From NCBI GenBank assembly GCA_029210965.1, contig JARGFZ010000005.1, positions 1 to 37,900 of the forward strand: a DNA stretch of 37,900 nt, given 5' to 3'. Below are positions 1 through 8,649 of the stretch, in pieces. The notes beneath the pieces are model-generated. The model did not search any database, was not told the DNA's origin, and saw only the letters and a program-made list of their open reading frames with translations. Made by a program: the position numbers and the translations under genes. This stretch comes from a bacterium. GTDB taxonomy: Bacteria; BMS3Abin14. The first letter of the stretch is position 1. Every line of letters starts with the position of its first letter.

Positions 1-597
1 TCAATCCCCTCCCCTCAGCCGTCTTCACATAAAGCTTCGCCGTGCCTGGAGGGAGAGGAAGAATACGGAATGGACCTTATTGTGCGGCTCTGCCCGGAAT
101 GACGACCGTTTAACCCTCTTCCCAGGTTTACCCTGTGAAACCCTGCTTGTCAGCCGTAGCCTTGGCGAAGGTTGATGGAGCGGCCTTCAGCCGGCCGCGC
201 TGTGGTGAGTCAGCTTTTGAACTTCGGGATTGCTTCGGCCATGTCAATACACGGGCCTTCACCCGTCGCTAAAGCTATGGCGGACAAGCGCAATGACCAA
301 CCTTCGCCAAGGCTTCGGCTGGAAGGCAAAAGCGACCCATCTTCGTTCTTCGAACTACGCCTCGGCAAAAACGACTGCATTCCGGACAACCCCGCCCCTT
401 GCGTTGGTTTCCGGAATGACGGCATAAGGTAACGTTCTTTCCCCCAGGCTTGGCTCTTCTCAGTGCCCTCAGTGAGCTCAGTGGTAAAAAACATCGCTTT
501 AATAGCAACCGGCGCCTTAACCCAGGATTCAGCCTTTCTCCGTGTCCGATGCCTGTCACGCCAGCGGCGTGATGCCTCCGTGGTGAAAACACCGCCT
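1..597. other. Gene-free stretch with inverted and dispersed repeats
   Basis: No convincing gene is seen. The short open frames lack family resemblance and overlap one another on both strands. The stretch holds a 23-base inverted repeat (152-174 against 298-320, one mismatch) and a block at about 325-420 that resembles a second block at 1940-2075: both carry a CTTCG-TCTTCGA-CT-CG core followed by ATTCCGGA and then TTTCCGGAATGACGG. A shorter CCCGGAATGACG word occurs near 93-105. It lies downstream of the WYL regulator gene and may hold that gene's 3' end, but no clear terminator was seen. Confidence 0.6.
152..320. repeat. Inverted repeat, 23-base arms
   Basis: Arms at 152-174 and 298-320 are reverse complements in 22 of 23 positions and contain the core CCTTGGCGAAGG. 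The 123 bases between them hold no gene. It could be the ends of a small non-coding mobile element or a large hairpin. No target-site duplication was found by eye. Confidence 0.6.
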
Positions 598-1587
598 TTA
601 CAGGAACCGTTCCTCTCGCGACCGGTAGAGATCTCCCGCCTTTCCTAACTCGGCCGCCACAAGCTCCCGCAGCGATTCGGGTGCCTCGACGACGACTTCA
701 GCGCCGTGCCTGAGGATGTCCATGAGGATCTCGCGCTCATCGGAGTAGGGCAAGCTCAGGCGGCACCCGCCGTCGTCCAGATGTTCGCAGGTCTGCTCCG
801 GGTGCCACTGCTCGTACTCGACCCACCGGGCGCGCATCGGGGAGAACCGGAGTATGGCCCAGTTTTTAATCTCACCTGCAAAGATTCCATAAGAGGAGGC
901 GAAATGAGCGTCCAGATTTTCTTCTGAAATATCCAGGGCAGTACCGTCAACCACAATAGCGCTGCGGATGGTATCTACAGAGAAGCTTCGCAACCCTTCA
1001 CGCAAGTGACACCATGTGTCCAGGAACCAGTTGTCCCGGTAATAGGCGAGGCGCTGGGGCGAGACGATGCGTGTGATCACCTCGTCCCTTACTCGGCTGT
1101 ATGCCTCAACCTGTATCCTGCGACGCTTGAAAAGGGCACCGGCGATAGTGGCGAAGAACTTCGGCTCTACCTCCCGCTTCGTCATGGGAAGGAACCGCAC
1201 CCGCTGGATAATATCTGAGGAAGAGTGACCGGAAACCTCCAGGATCTTCCTGATGCGGTTTTTCAAGGGTCCAATGTGTGCAGCCAAAACACCAGCATCG
1301 ATTGCGGCAAAACATTCGTGGGCGGCGACCAGGGCATACAATTCGGAGGTAGAGAACCAGAGCCCCGGGAGTTCGTACACTGGGCCGTATTCCGGTACAG
1401 CCAAACGGTAGCCGCCGGCCTCCCGGTCCCAGATGATGGGGGCGTTGAGACGGTCGCGCATGTACTGGACGTCACGCTTGAAGGTAGCCAGCGACACCCC
1501 GAGATCATCAAGCAACACGCTCGCCGGGACGGCCCGCCTGGCCTGCAGCAGCCTTTCAATCCTGTAGAACCGTTCGGTCCTGTCCAT
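598..1587 (-). CDS. WYL-domain transcriptional regulator (YafY/DeoR-like)
   Basis: A predicted DNA-binding regulator of 329 residues. Residues 1-60 form the winged helix-turn-helix typical of the family, with the pattern R-x-x-R-I-x-x-L-L near the start and a recognition helix around S32-R43. Residues about 135-215 match a WYL domain, with W187-F188-L189 in place of the canonical Trp-Tyr-Leu. The C-terminal part (about 230-325) fits the WCX extension. Known members sense ligands, often nucleic acids or nucleotides, and control DNA repair, defence or metabolic genes; the target here is unknown. The gene is monocistronic: a minus-strand terminator ends just upstream of it (1619-1657) and no gene follows. 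Its promoter must lie in the roughly 30 bases after that terminator or overlap it; none is obvious. The family call is firm, the role is open. Confidence 0.88.
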   Translation of the reverse strand: MDRTERFYRIERLLQARRAVPASVLLDDLGVSLATFKRDVQYMRDRLNAPIIWDREAGGYRLAVPEYGPVYELPGLWFSTSELYALVAAHECFAAIDAGVLAAHIGPLKNRIRKILEVSGHSSSDIIQRVRFLPMTKREVEPKFFATIAGALFKRRRIQVEAYSRVRDEVITRIVSPQRLAYYRDNWFLDTWCHLREGLRSFSVDTIRSAIVVDGTALDISEENLDAHFASSYGIFAGEIKNWAILRFSPMRARWVEYEQWHPEQTCEHLDDGGCRLSLPYSDEREILMDILRHGAEVVVEAPESLRELVAAELGKAGDLYRSREERFL

Positions 1588-1618
1588 TCAGCCTCGCTTG
1601 ACTGGAAGTTCTACTTAC

Positions 1619-1657
1619 GGAAAAAAGAAACCGCCCTCCAGCGTTGGAAAGGGCGGT
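1619..1657 (-). terminator. Rho-independent terminator of the rpsB-ispG operon
   Basis: On the minus strand a stem CCGCCCT/AGGGCGG (1631-1656) is followed directly by TTTCTTTTTT (1630-1621). It lies 425 bases past the ispG stop and just before the WYL regulator start, so it probably ends the long operon or its read-through and isolates the regulator. Confidence 0.85.
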
Positions 1658-2081
1658 TATTACGACATTCTCAAGTTGGTTACCCGCCGAAAGTCGCCGG
1701 GGCGGATCAAGACAGCCGCGCGGCGGCTCTTTTCCCCAGATCTGATCATCTTACTACACGATGGGTACTCGTTTCAAGGTCCTGTTTTAAAAAGAAAATT
1801 GCACATGGGCGTGTGCAGCCCGGTTTTGCGTTTGATGATCCAGCGAAAAGTTTTTTCGAGCCGTTTCGCGAGATGATTTATGGAAACCCCCTCCCACGAG
1901 ACCGCCCTGCAGCGTCCTGGCAATAAATCCCGGGATCGCTTCCGACTTCGCTCTTCGAGCTGCGACGGACAAGTCGCCCGGGTATCAGCTTGCGATGACC
2001 CCTCGACCGGCTCGGGGCAGGCAACCCCTGGATTCCGGATAACCGCGCCCGGGCGTCGCTTTCCGGAATGACGGTCACCCT
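1658..2081. repeat. Gene-free gap with second copy of the dispersed TTCCGGAATGACGG element
   Basis: No gene is supported. About 1925-2075 resembles 325-420: CTTCGCTCTTCGAGCTGCG, then ATTCCGGATAACC, then CTTTCCGGAATGACGG. Inside it, 1998-2030 carries a CCCTCGACCGGCTCGGGGCAGG-type word, whose minus strand reads Pro-Glu-Pro-Val-Glu-Gly in one frame. From memory, this is a dispersed intergenic word that often yields spurious ORFs in several phyla. 1658-1920 shows nothing further. Confidence 0.55.
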
Positions 2082-3164
2082 TCACCCTTCACTTTCTTTA
2101 ACCAGTTTCTCCACCTCTTCCATAAGAGCCTCAACCGCCTCATCCGGGCTGACTTTTTTTATTACCTGTCCCTTAACGAACAGGATGGCGTTCCCCTTAC
2201 CCCCAGCCAACCCCACATCAGCCTCTCTCGCCTCTCCGGGACCGTTGACGGGACATCCCATAACCGCAATGCGCAGGGGGATCCGGATATCCCGGACCTT
2301 TTCTTCGATCTGGCCTGCCCACTCGGCCACGTCGATCTCGGCCCTGGCACAGGTGGGGCAGGCCACGACCCGGGCACCTGTCCTGAGCCCGAGGGATCGG
2401 AGAAGTTCGAACCCCGAGTGAACCTCAGGCAGCGGATCCCCTGAAAGGGAAACCCGTATGGTGTCCCCGATGCCGTCGGCCAGCAGGAGGCTGAGCGCCG
2501 CTGCGGTCCTTACGGATCCGGTCAGGGGAGTGCCTGCCTCGGTCACGCCGAGGTGGAGGGGGTAATCGATCTCCTCGGAGAGAAGGCGGTACGCTTGTAC
2601 GCTCTGAACCGGGTCTGATGCCTTGACCGATACCTTGATGGCGAAAAAGTTCATCCCTTCCAGCAGCTTGACGGAACGGATGGCGCTCTGGACCAGAGCT
2701 TCCGGCGTCGGATGCCCGTGGGCCCTGAGAATATCCCTCTCAAGAGAACCTGCGTTGACACCAACACGGATTGAAGCTCCACGGTCCGATGCAGCTTCGA
2801 CGATCTCCCGGACCTTCCAGGAGGCGCCGATGTTCCCCGGATTGATACGTACGGCATCGGCACCGGCAAGGAGGGACCCCACAGCAAGCTTGTGATCGAA
2901 GTGAATGTCCGCCACCAGAGGCAAACGAACATTTTTCCTCAAAGCATCGAACCCCGTAAGGGCATCCTCGTCGGGAACCGACACCCTCACGATCTCGCAC
3001 CCTGCCGAAGCAAGAGCCCTCACCTGATCGAGGGTTGCCTCCATATCAGCCGTGGGGGTATTGGTCATGGACTGAACCGATACGGGGGCACCACCCCCGA
3101 CGATCAACTGCCCCAGCTGGGTCGGCCTCGTAGGCCTCCTGACAATGGGAAAGTCGGCTGACAT
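2082..3164 (-). CDS. ispG: 4-hydroxy-3-methylbut-2-enyl-diphosphate synthase (GcpE/IspG)
   Basis: Cytosolic [4Fe-4S] enzyme of the MEP pathway that reductively converts methylerythritol cyclodiphosphate to HMBPP. The 360-residue protein is the short bacterial form: a TIM-barrel part (about 10-250, with SVQSMTNT near 29-36 and RINPGNIG near 106-113) and a C-terminal cluster domain. The expected cluster ligands are visible: C269 and C272 in ACPTCAR, C304 in MGCPVNGPGE, and E311. It is the last gene of the long minus-strand operon, starting 6 bases after the rseP stop. dxr is two genes upstream, and dxs and ispA lie elsewhere in the window, so the pathway is split over at least two loci. Identity is firm. 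Confidence 0.97.
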   Translation of the reverse strand: MSADFPIVRRPTRPTQLGQLIVGGGAPVSVQSMTNTPTADMEATLDQVRALASAGCEIVRVSVPDEDALTGFDALRKNVRLPLVADIHFDHKLAVGSLLAGADAVRINPGNIGASWKVREIVEAASDRGASIRVGVNAGSLERDILRAHGHPTPEALVQSAIRSVKLLEGMNFFAIKVSVKASDPVQSVQAYRLLSEEIDYPLHLGVTEAGTPLTGSVRTAAALSLLLADGIGDTIRVSLSGDPLPEVHSGFELLRSLGLRTGARVVACPTCARAEIDVAEWAGQIEEKVRDIRIPLRIAVMGCPVNGPGEAREADVGLAGGKGNAILFVKGQVIKKVSPDEAVEALMEEVEKLVKESEG

Positions 3165-3170
3165 TTATCA

Positions 3171-4469
3171 TTATCCCCCGAAGATCCGGAGGATATCGTT
3201 GTAGGAGATCACCACAATGAGAAGGATCAGGAGGAAAAAACCCACCTTCTGGGCCATTTCCCTGGTGCGCACATCCAGGGGCCTTTTCAGGATACCCTCG
3301 GCAGTGAGGAACACCAGGTGTCCTCCGTCGAGCACCGGTATCGGGAACAGGTTGAGAACTCCCAGCTGGAGGCTAAGGAAAGCCATGAAGCCGAGGAACT
3401 GTGCCAGGCCTGCTCTTGCAGCCTCACCGGTGACCTGGAAGATCATAATGGGCCCGCCCAGGTTTTTAATGGACGACTGACCGGTGAGCAGTTCCCAGAC
3501 AAAGGAAAAGGTCATTCCAAGAAGTTCCACGTTCCTCTCAAACCCTTTTGCCACAGCATCCACCGGGCCGAAACGTCGAACAACGGTTTCGCTCCTGGGA
3601 GAGATCCCCATGAGCCCCCTTCCCGATTTCTCGTCGAGAACAGGAGTCACCGAAAGGCTGAGTTCTTCCGTTCCCCTGAGGACCTTCAGAGTCAGCGATT
3701 TCCCGGCGCTGGCGTGGATGATCTGGGCCATCTCGCTCCAGTGGTTCACTGGAATCTGACCCATGGAAAGGATCCGATCCCCCTCTTCAACTCCCGCCTT
3801 CTGAGCAGGATACCCCATTGTCAGGGCCCCGATGGTAGGTGGCATGGGCGGCTGAACGCCGATCCGCCCATCTTCGGCATCCGTCAGATCCAGATTCACA
3901 GAGCGGATACCGGCCAGGCTTTTGACCTGGATCTCAAGTTTGTTGTCCCTGGCCAGGGAAGTTTTTTCAAGGAACTGCTCCCAGGTGGCTGTTTCTTCGC
4001 CGTTAACGTTCAGGATGAGATCCCCGGGGATGATCCCGACCTTGTCCACCGGAGATCCTGGTTCGACCCAACCGGCCACCGGGGGATCATCAAGATAGGA
4101 AGGAACTGCCATGCCCACCATGAAGACCAGAGGCATGACGATAAAAGCCAGGATGAGGTTCATCACCGGACCGGCCAGGATCACCCCCGCCCTCTGATAG
4201 GGCGGCCTGGACGAAAATAACGTGGGGTCATCGGGGTCTTCCACAACTTCATCGGGCCCTTCCCCCCTGAGTTTCACGTAGCCTCCCAGAGGGATCCATG
4301 AAATACAGTACTCTGTCTCCCCCCATTTAAAACCGAACATCCTGGGCGGGAAACCTATGGAAAAGGTTTCCACTCCAATCCCGAGAGCCTTGGCCACCAG
4401 GAAGTGTCCCAGCTCGTGGACTGTGACAAGAATGCCCAGGACTAAAATAAACGATATCGTGGTAGTCAT
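3171..4469 (-). CDS. rseP: RIP/site-2 zinc metalloprotease RseP
   Basis: Inner-membrane intramembrane protease of the M50B family, which cleaves anti-sigma factors and remnant signal peptides. The 432-residue protein has H18-E19-L-G-H22 in the first transmembrane segment, two PDZ-like domains (about 130-195 and 210-280) and the third-ligand motif NLFPIPVLDGGH with D381. The FPIPVLDG form and length suit a two-PDZ RseP. The ATG follows the dxr TAA with no gap, and ispG begins 6 bases after the stop, so it is translationally linked within the operon. The usual partner sigma factor and anti-sigma factor are not in this window. Confidence 0.96.
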   Translation of the reverse strand: MTTTISFILVLGILVTVHELGHFLVAKALGIGVETFSIGFPPRMFGFKWGETEYCISWIPLGGYVKLRGEGPDEVVEDPDDPTLFSSRPPYQRAGVILAGPVMNLILAFIVMPLVFMVGMAVPSYLDDPPVAGWVEPGSPVDKVGIIPGDLILNVNGEETATWEQFLEKTSLARDNKLEIQVKSLAGIRSVNLDLTDAEDGRIGVQPPMPPTIGALTMGYPAQKAGVEEGDRILSMGQIPVNHWSEMAQIIHASAGKSLTLKVLRGTEELSLSVTPVLDEKSGRGLMGISPRSETVVRRFGPVDAVAKGFERNVELLGMTFSFVWELLTGQSSIKNLGGPIMIFQVTGEAARAGLAQFLGFMAFLSLQLGVLNLFPIPVLDGGHLVFLTAEGILKRPLDVRTREMAQKVGFFLLILLIVVISYNDILRIFGG

Positions 4470-5642
4470 TTAATTTTCTCCATGTAATTCGATAACAGCC
4501 CGGGCGGCCTTACGGGTCAACTGATCACCCCGAAGGATCCCGGAAAGGGTCTGGTTGTCAAAATCCGGCGGATCGTCCATCACAGCCCGTACCACATCGG
4601 CGATCCCGGTGAAAGGCAGGTCCCCTGAAATAAAGGATTCAACAGCGATCTCGTTGGCGGCGTTCAAAACAGCCGGCATGCCGTTCCCTCTTTCAAGTGC
4701 CTCGTAGGCAAGACCCAGACATGGGAACATCTCCCTATCAGGCTTGTGAAAATCAAGCCTGCCCACAGCCGCCAGGTCAAGGGGATCGAGGGGGAGGTCC
4801 AGGCGATCCGGATAGCTCAAGGCAAAGGCTATGGGGACGCGCATGTCGGTGATCCCCATCTGGGCAAGAACGGAACCATCCACATATTCCACCATGCTGT
4901 GAACGATACTCTGGGGATGGATGAGGACCTCGATCTCTTCAGCCTGGAGATCAAAGATCCACCTCGCCTCAATGACCTCAAGACCCTTGTTCATCATGGT
5001 GGCCGAATCAACTGTGACCTTGGGTCCCATTTTCCACCGAGGGTGGTTAAGAGCCATTTCGGATGTGACCCCGATCAGGAAGTCCTTATCTTTTCCGAAG
5101 AACGGACCTCCGGAAGCGGTAAGGATCACCTTGCGTACGGCAGAACGATCCTGCCCCATAAGGGCCTGGAATACCGCGGAGTGCTCACTGTCCACGGGGA
5201 TGATTCTGGCACCGGTGCGTTTCGCCTCCTCGGTAATAAGCCTCCCGGCAGCGACGAGTGCCTCCTTGTTGGCCAGAGCAAGGATCTTCCCCGCCGCCAC
5301 AGCGGCATAGGTAGGCATGATCCCCGCTGCACCTACGATGGAAGAAACAACAATGTCGGCTCTGTCAGTGGAGGCGGCTTCCAGGATCCCATCTATTCCA
5401 GCGAGTACGCCGATATCCGAGCCCTTCAGCAAATCCCTGGCCCTGGAGGCGGCTTCTTCCTTATGTATGGCCACAAAAGCAGGTTTGAAAAGCTTTGCCT
5501 GGCTGACGATGGTCTCCCAATCCGAGCCCGAAGCAAGGGCTGCAACCTCGAAATCACCGGGATGCCCTGAAATGATATCAAGGGTATTGCGGCCGATAGA
5601 TCCGGTGGAACCCAGGATGCTTACCCTTCGGACCCCGGACAT
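4470..5642 (-). CDS. dxr: 1-deoxy-D-xylulose 5-phosphate reductoisomerase
   Basis: NADPH-dependent second step of the MEP pathway, converting DXP to 2-C-methylerythritol 4-phosphate. The N-terminus carries the Rossmann motif GSTGSIG (residues 11-17). NKEALVAAG, DSEHSAVFQAL, the flexible-loop region with NHPRWKMG, and the metal and substrate region DSATMMNKG-EVIEA all follow in the usual order. I chose the ATG at 5642, whose A is shared with the cdsA TGA stop (390 residues); a GTG one codon upstream is also open. The gene has zero gap to rseP. Function is firm. Confidence 0.96.
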   Translation of the reverse strand: MSGVRRVSILGSTGSIGRNTLDIISGHPGDFEVAALASGSDWETIVSQAKLFKPAFVAIHKEEAASRARDLLKGSDIGVLAGIDGILEAASTDRADIVVSSIVGAAGIMPTYAAVAAGKILALANKEALVAAGRLITEEAKRTGARIIPVDSEHSAVFQALMGQDRSAVRKVILTASGGPFFGKDKDFLIGVTSEMALNHPRWKMGPKVTVDSATMMNKGLEVIEARWIFDLQAEEIEVLIHPQSIVHSMVEYVDGSVLAQMGITDMRVPIAFALSYPDRLDLPLDPLDLAAVGRLDFHKPDREMFPCLGLAYEALERGNGMPAVLNAANEIAVESFISGDLPFTGIADVVRAVMDDPPDFDNQTLSGILRGDQLTRKAARAVIELHGEN

Positions 5643-6439
5643 CACACCAAACCGCCGGATAAAGACAGGATGTAATAGAAAACCGGAACTGTGAACAGAA
5701 GGGCGTCAACACGGTCCATCATCCCACCGTGACCGGGGATCAAAGAGCCTGAATCCTTCACACCGGCATCCCTCTTGAGCATCGATTCCGCCAGGTCTCC
5801 CATTTGGGCGAGTACGGCGATGCACAGGCCGGCACTCAGGGCAAACGGTATCGACCAGGGGACCAGACTGAGCATCTTTAACAGGACTGAAACCCCGGCG
5901 GCGCCCAATGTACCACCTACTGCCCCGGCTACCGTCTTGTTGGGGCTTATTTCCGGGGCCAGTTTACGGCGGCCCAGGGTAGATCCGACATAGTAGGCGG
6001 CTGAATCGCAGACCCAGACGCACAGGAGCAGGAACAACAGAGCGCGACGGCCGGACCCGGAATCCAGATAGAGGATCAGGTGCGCCAGGGACCACACCGG
6101 ATAAAAAAGCAAAAGAGTCCCCCCTGACAGCTGTAATGCAGAACCCTCCACCTTCCCAATGAGCACCACCCAGGCAAAGGTTAAAGTAAAACCTGCCGCC
6201 AATCCGGTGGCCAGGCCCTGGACCCCTCCACCCCAGGCACCTGCCAGCAGAAGAAAACTGGCCGTAACCGCCGGCACCCTGGCAACAGTACTGCCGGCGG
6301 CCTCCAGCAAGGCGGCCGTCTCGTGGGCGGCCGCAAGAACCGCTATGGAAATAGCCAGGACACCCAGTATCAGGGGAGCCGCTGTGATGAGGTAGATCAC
6401 CAGAGCTCCGAGCACAACCGCGGGAACGATTCTGATCAC
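5642..6439 (-). CDS. cdsA: Phosphatidate cytidylyltransferase
   Basis: Integral membrane enzyme that makes CDP-diacylglycerol from phosphatidate and CTP, feeding all phospholipids. The 265-residue protein is mostly hydrophobic, with about seven or eight membrane segments. It carries the family signature near the C-terminus: KRDAGVKDSGSLIPGHGG then MMDRVDAL. It starts at a GTG overlapping the uppS TGA by four bases, and its own TGA overlaps the dxr ATG, so the uppS-cdsA-dxr-rseP string is tightly coupled. This order is common across proteobacteria. Confidence 0.95.
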   Translation of the reverse strand: MIRIVPAVVLGALVIYLITAAPLILGVLAISIAVLAAAHETAALLEAAGSTVARVPAVTASFLLLAGAWGGGVQGLATGLAAGFTLTFAWVVLIGKVEGSALQLSGGTLLLFYPVWSLAHLILYLDSGSGRRALLFLLLCVWVCDSAAYYVGSTLGRRKLAPEISPNKTVAGAVGGTLGAAGVSVLLKMLSLVPWSIPFALSAGLCIAVLAQMGDLAESMLKRDAGVKDSGSLIPGHGGMMDRVDALLFTVPVFYYILSLSGGLV

Positions 6440-7167
6440 GCTTCTTCTCCCCTGATCTGTTCTGAGGTCTTCCCGAAGCGGCGTTCCCTTGAGTTAAACG
6501 TCTCGATAGCCTCAAGGAGATCAACACTTTCAAAATCGGGCCAAAGCTTGTCGGTTACGTAAAACTCCGTGTAGGCGACCTGCCACAGGAGAAAATTACT
6601 GATACGCTGTTCACCGCTGGTGCGGATAAGCAGGTCAGGGTCGGGCATACCGTCAGTGTCCAAAAAGGAGGAGAAGGTCCCCGGCTCGATGTCATCAGGA
6701 TTGAGATCACCTCTTTGGACCGCCGCCGCGACTTTGCGCACCGCCTCCAGGATATCGTCCCGCCCGCTATAGCTCAGGGCAAGGGTGAGGGTCAACCCGT
6801 CATTTCCAGCCGACTGCTCCACCACCTCACGAAGGGTCTGCCGAACGTTGGCGGGCAGATTATCAATCTGCCCGATGGTACTCAGGCGCACGTTGTTCTT
6901 CATGAGTGTACGCAGTTCTTTTTTCAGATACTGGCCCAGAAGAGCCATCAGCCCGCCAACCTCACTCTGGGGGCGGTTCCAGTTCTCTGTGGAAAAAGCA
7001 AACAGGGTGAGATAGGGGACCTTGAGACGGGCACAGTCCTCTACGACCCTGCGAACAGCATCAACACCGGCCCGATGACCGGCGATGCGCGGGAGGTTGC
7101 GATCGGCGGCCCACCGTCCGTTGCCGTCCATGATAATGGCAATGTGAGTGGGAAGGTTCTGATTCAT
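6436..7167 (-). CDS. uppS: Isoprenyl (undecaprenyl) diphosphate synthase
   Basis: Cis-prenyltransferase that adds isopentenyl units to farnesyl diphosphate to make the C55 carrier for peptidoglycan and glycan assembly. The 243-residue protein starts MNQNLPTHIA and has the catalytic MDGNGRWA motif (D14), TLFAFSTENWNRP, and the C-terminal DLLIRTSGEQRISNF and AYTEFY motifs. The open frame extends 90 codons further upstream, but that part overlaps frr and has no family resemblance, so I placed the start at the ATG at 7167. The ribosome binding site there is weak. There is a 109-base gap to frr, longer than any other in this operon, so a separate promoter is possible. Confidence 0.95.
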   Translation of the reverse strand: MNQNLPTHIAIIMDGNGRWAADRNLPRIAGHRAGVDAVRRVVEDCARLKVPYLTLFAFSTENWNRPQSEVGGLMALLGQYLKKELRTLMKNNVRLSTIGQIDNLPANVRQTLREVVEQSAGNDGLTLTLALSYSGRDDILEAVRKVAAAVQRGDLNPDDIEPGTFSSFLDTDGMPDPDLLIRTSGEQRISNFLLWQVAYTEFYVTDKLWPDFESVDLLEAIETFNSRERRFGKTSEQIRGEEA

Positions 7168-7276
7168 TTGATGGTTACTTCGTAAAACATCTCTTCGAGG
7201 CTTATTGGATATGGATGAACTCTGTGCAAGTCCATCAATCGATGAGTACTTATAACTGGGCGGGCGGGATTCGGGT

Positions 7277-7834
7277 TCAGACCTCGAGGACCTCTTTTTC
7301 CTTTTTCTCAATGAGCTCGTCCACCCTCTGGATGTACCTGTCGGTAATTTTCTGGATCTCATCCTGTGCCCGGTGCAGCTCATCTTCGGAAAGCACTTTT
7401 TCCTTTTCAAAATCCTTGGCTTCAGAAATGGCATCACGACGGATATTGCGAATGGCCACTTTTCCTTCTTCCCCGTTTTTTTTCACCACCTTGACGAGCT
7501 GGACCCTTCTTTCCTCAGTGAGAGCCGGGATAGGCAACCTGATGACCTTGCCATCGTTGTTGGGGGTGAGCCCCAGGTCCGAACGCATAAGCGCCTTTTC
7601 AATTTCCTTGATCGCGGTGGGATCCCACGGTTGGATGACTATAAGGCGGCTCTCCGGGATCGACAGGGTGGCAACCTGGTTCAGGGGTGACTGGGAACCG
7701 TAATATTCCAGGGTGATCCCCTCAAGGATGGCCAGGGAGGCTCTGCCGGTGCGGATGGTTGCCAGATCCCTTCCAAGGGACTCAATGGTTTTTTCCATCT
7801 TCTTTTCCATATCCTGGTAGAGTTCCTTGATCAC
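7277..7834 (-). CDS. frr: Ribosome recycling factor
   Basis: Cytosolic factor that, with EF-G, splits the post-termination ribosome. The usual 185-residue length is obtained only with the GTG at 7834, which is preceded by GGAGGAG at good spacing and lies 2 bases after the pyrH TAA; a longer frame to 7951 is a shadow of pyrH. Conserved features are the LATIRTGRAS motif near residues 25-35, IRLPIPALTEERR and the long C-terminal helix rich in E, K and D. It sits in the standard pyrH-frr order. Confidence 0.96.
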   Translation of the reverse strand: MIKELYQDMEKKMEKTIESLGRDLATIRTGRASLAILEGITLEYYGSQSPLNQVATLSIPESRLIVIQPWDPTAIKEIEKALMRSDLGLTPNNDGKVIRLPIPALTEERRVQLVKVVKKNGEEGKVAIRNIRRDAISEAKDFEKEKVLSEDELHRAQDEIQKITDRYIQRVDELIEKKEKEVLEV

Positions 7835-7836
7835 CT

Positions 7837-8577
7837 TTACTGGTCTCCTCCTGTCACTACTGTCCCCACCGTTTCGCCGGTGACAGCCCGCATCATATTG
7901 CCCCTGGTCTTCAGGTTGAATACCATGATGGACATGTCGTTGTCCATGCACAGGGCAATGGCAGTTGCATCCATCACCTTCAGGTCCCGCTCCAGAACAT
8001 CCTTGTAGGTGACCCGGTCCAGTTTTATGGCATCCGGGTCGACCATGGGATCAGCGGTGTAGACTCCGTCTACCTTGGTGGCCTTCATGAGGATACCAGC
8101 CCCGATCTCCATAGCTCTTAATGCAGCGGCTGTATCCGTTGTAAAAAAGGGGTTGCCTGTACCGGCAGCGAAAATAACGACCCGGCCTTTTTCAAGATGC
8201 CTGATAGCTTTTCGTCGGATGTAGGGCTCGGCGACCTGGCTTATGGAAATGGCTGACTGGACCCTTGTGGGAACGCCCTCCTTTTCCAGCACGCTCTGGA
8301 GAGCAAGGGCGTTGATGATCGTAGCCATCATGCCCATATAGTCGCCGGTGGTACGTTCGATGGTTGTTCCGCCATCTTTGGCGCCGCGAAAAATATTTCC
8401 GCCGCCGATGACCACCGCCAGCTCAACGCCGATGGCATGGACTTGAGCCAACTCGGAGGCGATGGAGCTTACAACGTCGAAATCCAGACCCAGGGGCTCG
8501 GACCCCAGCAGGGCCTCGCCGCTGATCTTGAGGAGGATACGGTTGTACTTGGGAGATTTTCCCTTTGTCAAAAACAC
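7837..8577 (-). CDS. pyrH: UMP kinase
   Basis: Phosphorylates UMP to UDP in pyrimidine nucleotide synthesis; it belongs to the amino-acid-kinase fold, unlike eukaryotic UMP kinases. The protein shows KISGEALLG near residue 17, the IGGGNIFRG loop near 57-65, a [16 protein letters not shown] stretch and [10 protein letters not shown] near the nucleotide site. The annotated start is a GTG at 8577 (246 residues). A GGGG run directly abuts it, so the TTG two codons further in (8571) has better spacing and may be the real start. It follows tsf after a 72-base repeat-bearing gap. Confidence 0.95.
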   Translation of the reverse strand: MFLTKGKSPKYNRILLKISGEALLGSEPLGLDFDVVSSIASELAQVHAIGVELAVVIGGGNIFRGAKDGGTTIERTTGDYMGMMATIINALALQSVLEKEGVPTRVQSAISISQVAEPYIRRKAIRHLEKGRVVIFAAGTGNPFFTTDTAAALRAMEIGAGILMKATKVDGVYTADPMVDPDAIKLDRVTYKDVLERDLKVMDATAIALCMDNDMSIMVFNLKTRGNMMRAVTGETVGTVVTGGDQ

Positions 8578-8591
8578 CCCCTGGAAATACA

Positions 8592-8638
8592 GGTTCTAGG
8601 ATCTAGGTTCCAGGGTCTAGACACAAGATCCTAGACCC
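8592..8638. repeat. CTAG-rich stutter repeat and hairpin between tsf and pyrH
   Basis: The gap carries near-repeats of the word (G/T)TCTAGG: TTCTAGG, ATCTAGG, GTCTAGA, CCTAGACC. GGGTCTAG (8613-8620) and CTAGACCC (8631-8638) form a perfect 8-bp stem. It has no T-run, so a terminator is unlikely. It is one of several intergenic stutter repeats in the window. Confidence 0.6.
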
Positions 8639-8649
8639 CAGGCCCTGAT

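Noticed and set aside
172-592. Short overlapping open frames on both strands in the first 600 bases
   Set aside because: They overlap each other, lack ribosome binding sites and protein-family features, and follow the repeats present there.
1225-1926. 233-codon plus-strand frame opposite the WYL regulator gene
   Set aside because: It is antisense to a clear gene, crosses its terminator and shows no family pattern.
7168-7437. 90-codon N-terminal extension of uppS
   Set aside because: It overlaps frr in another frame, is low in family-like sequence, and the enzyme begins normally at the ATG at 7167.
7835-7951. N-terminal extension of frr
   Set aside because: It reads over the pyrH 3' end; the GTG at 7834 gives the standard 185 residues and has a good ribosome binding site.
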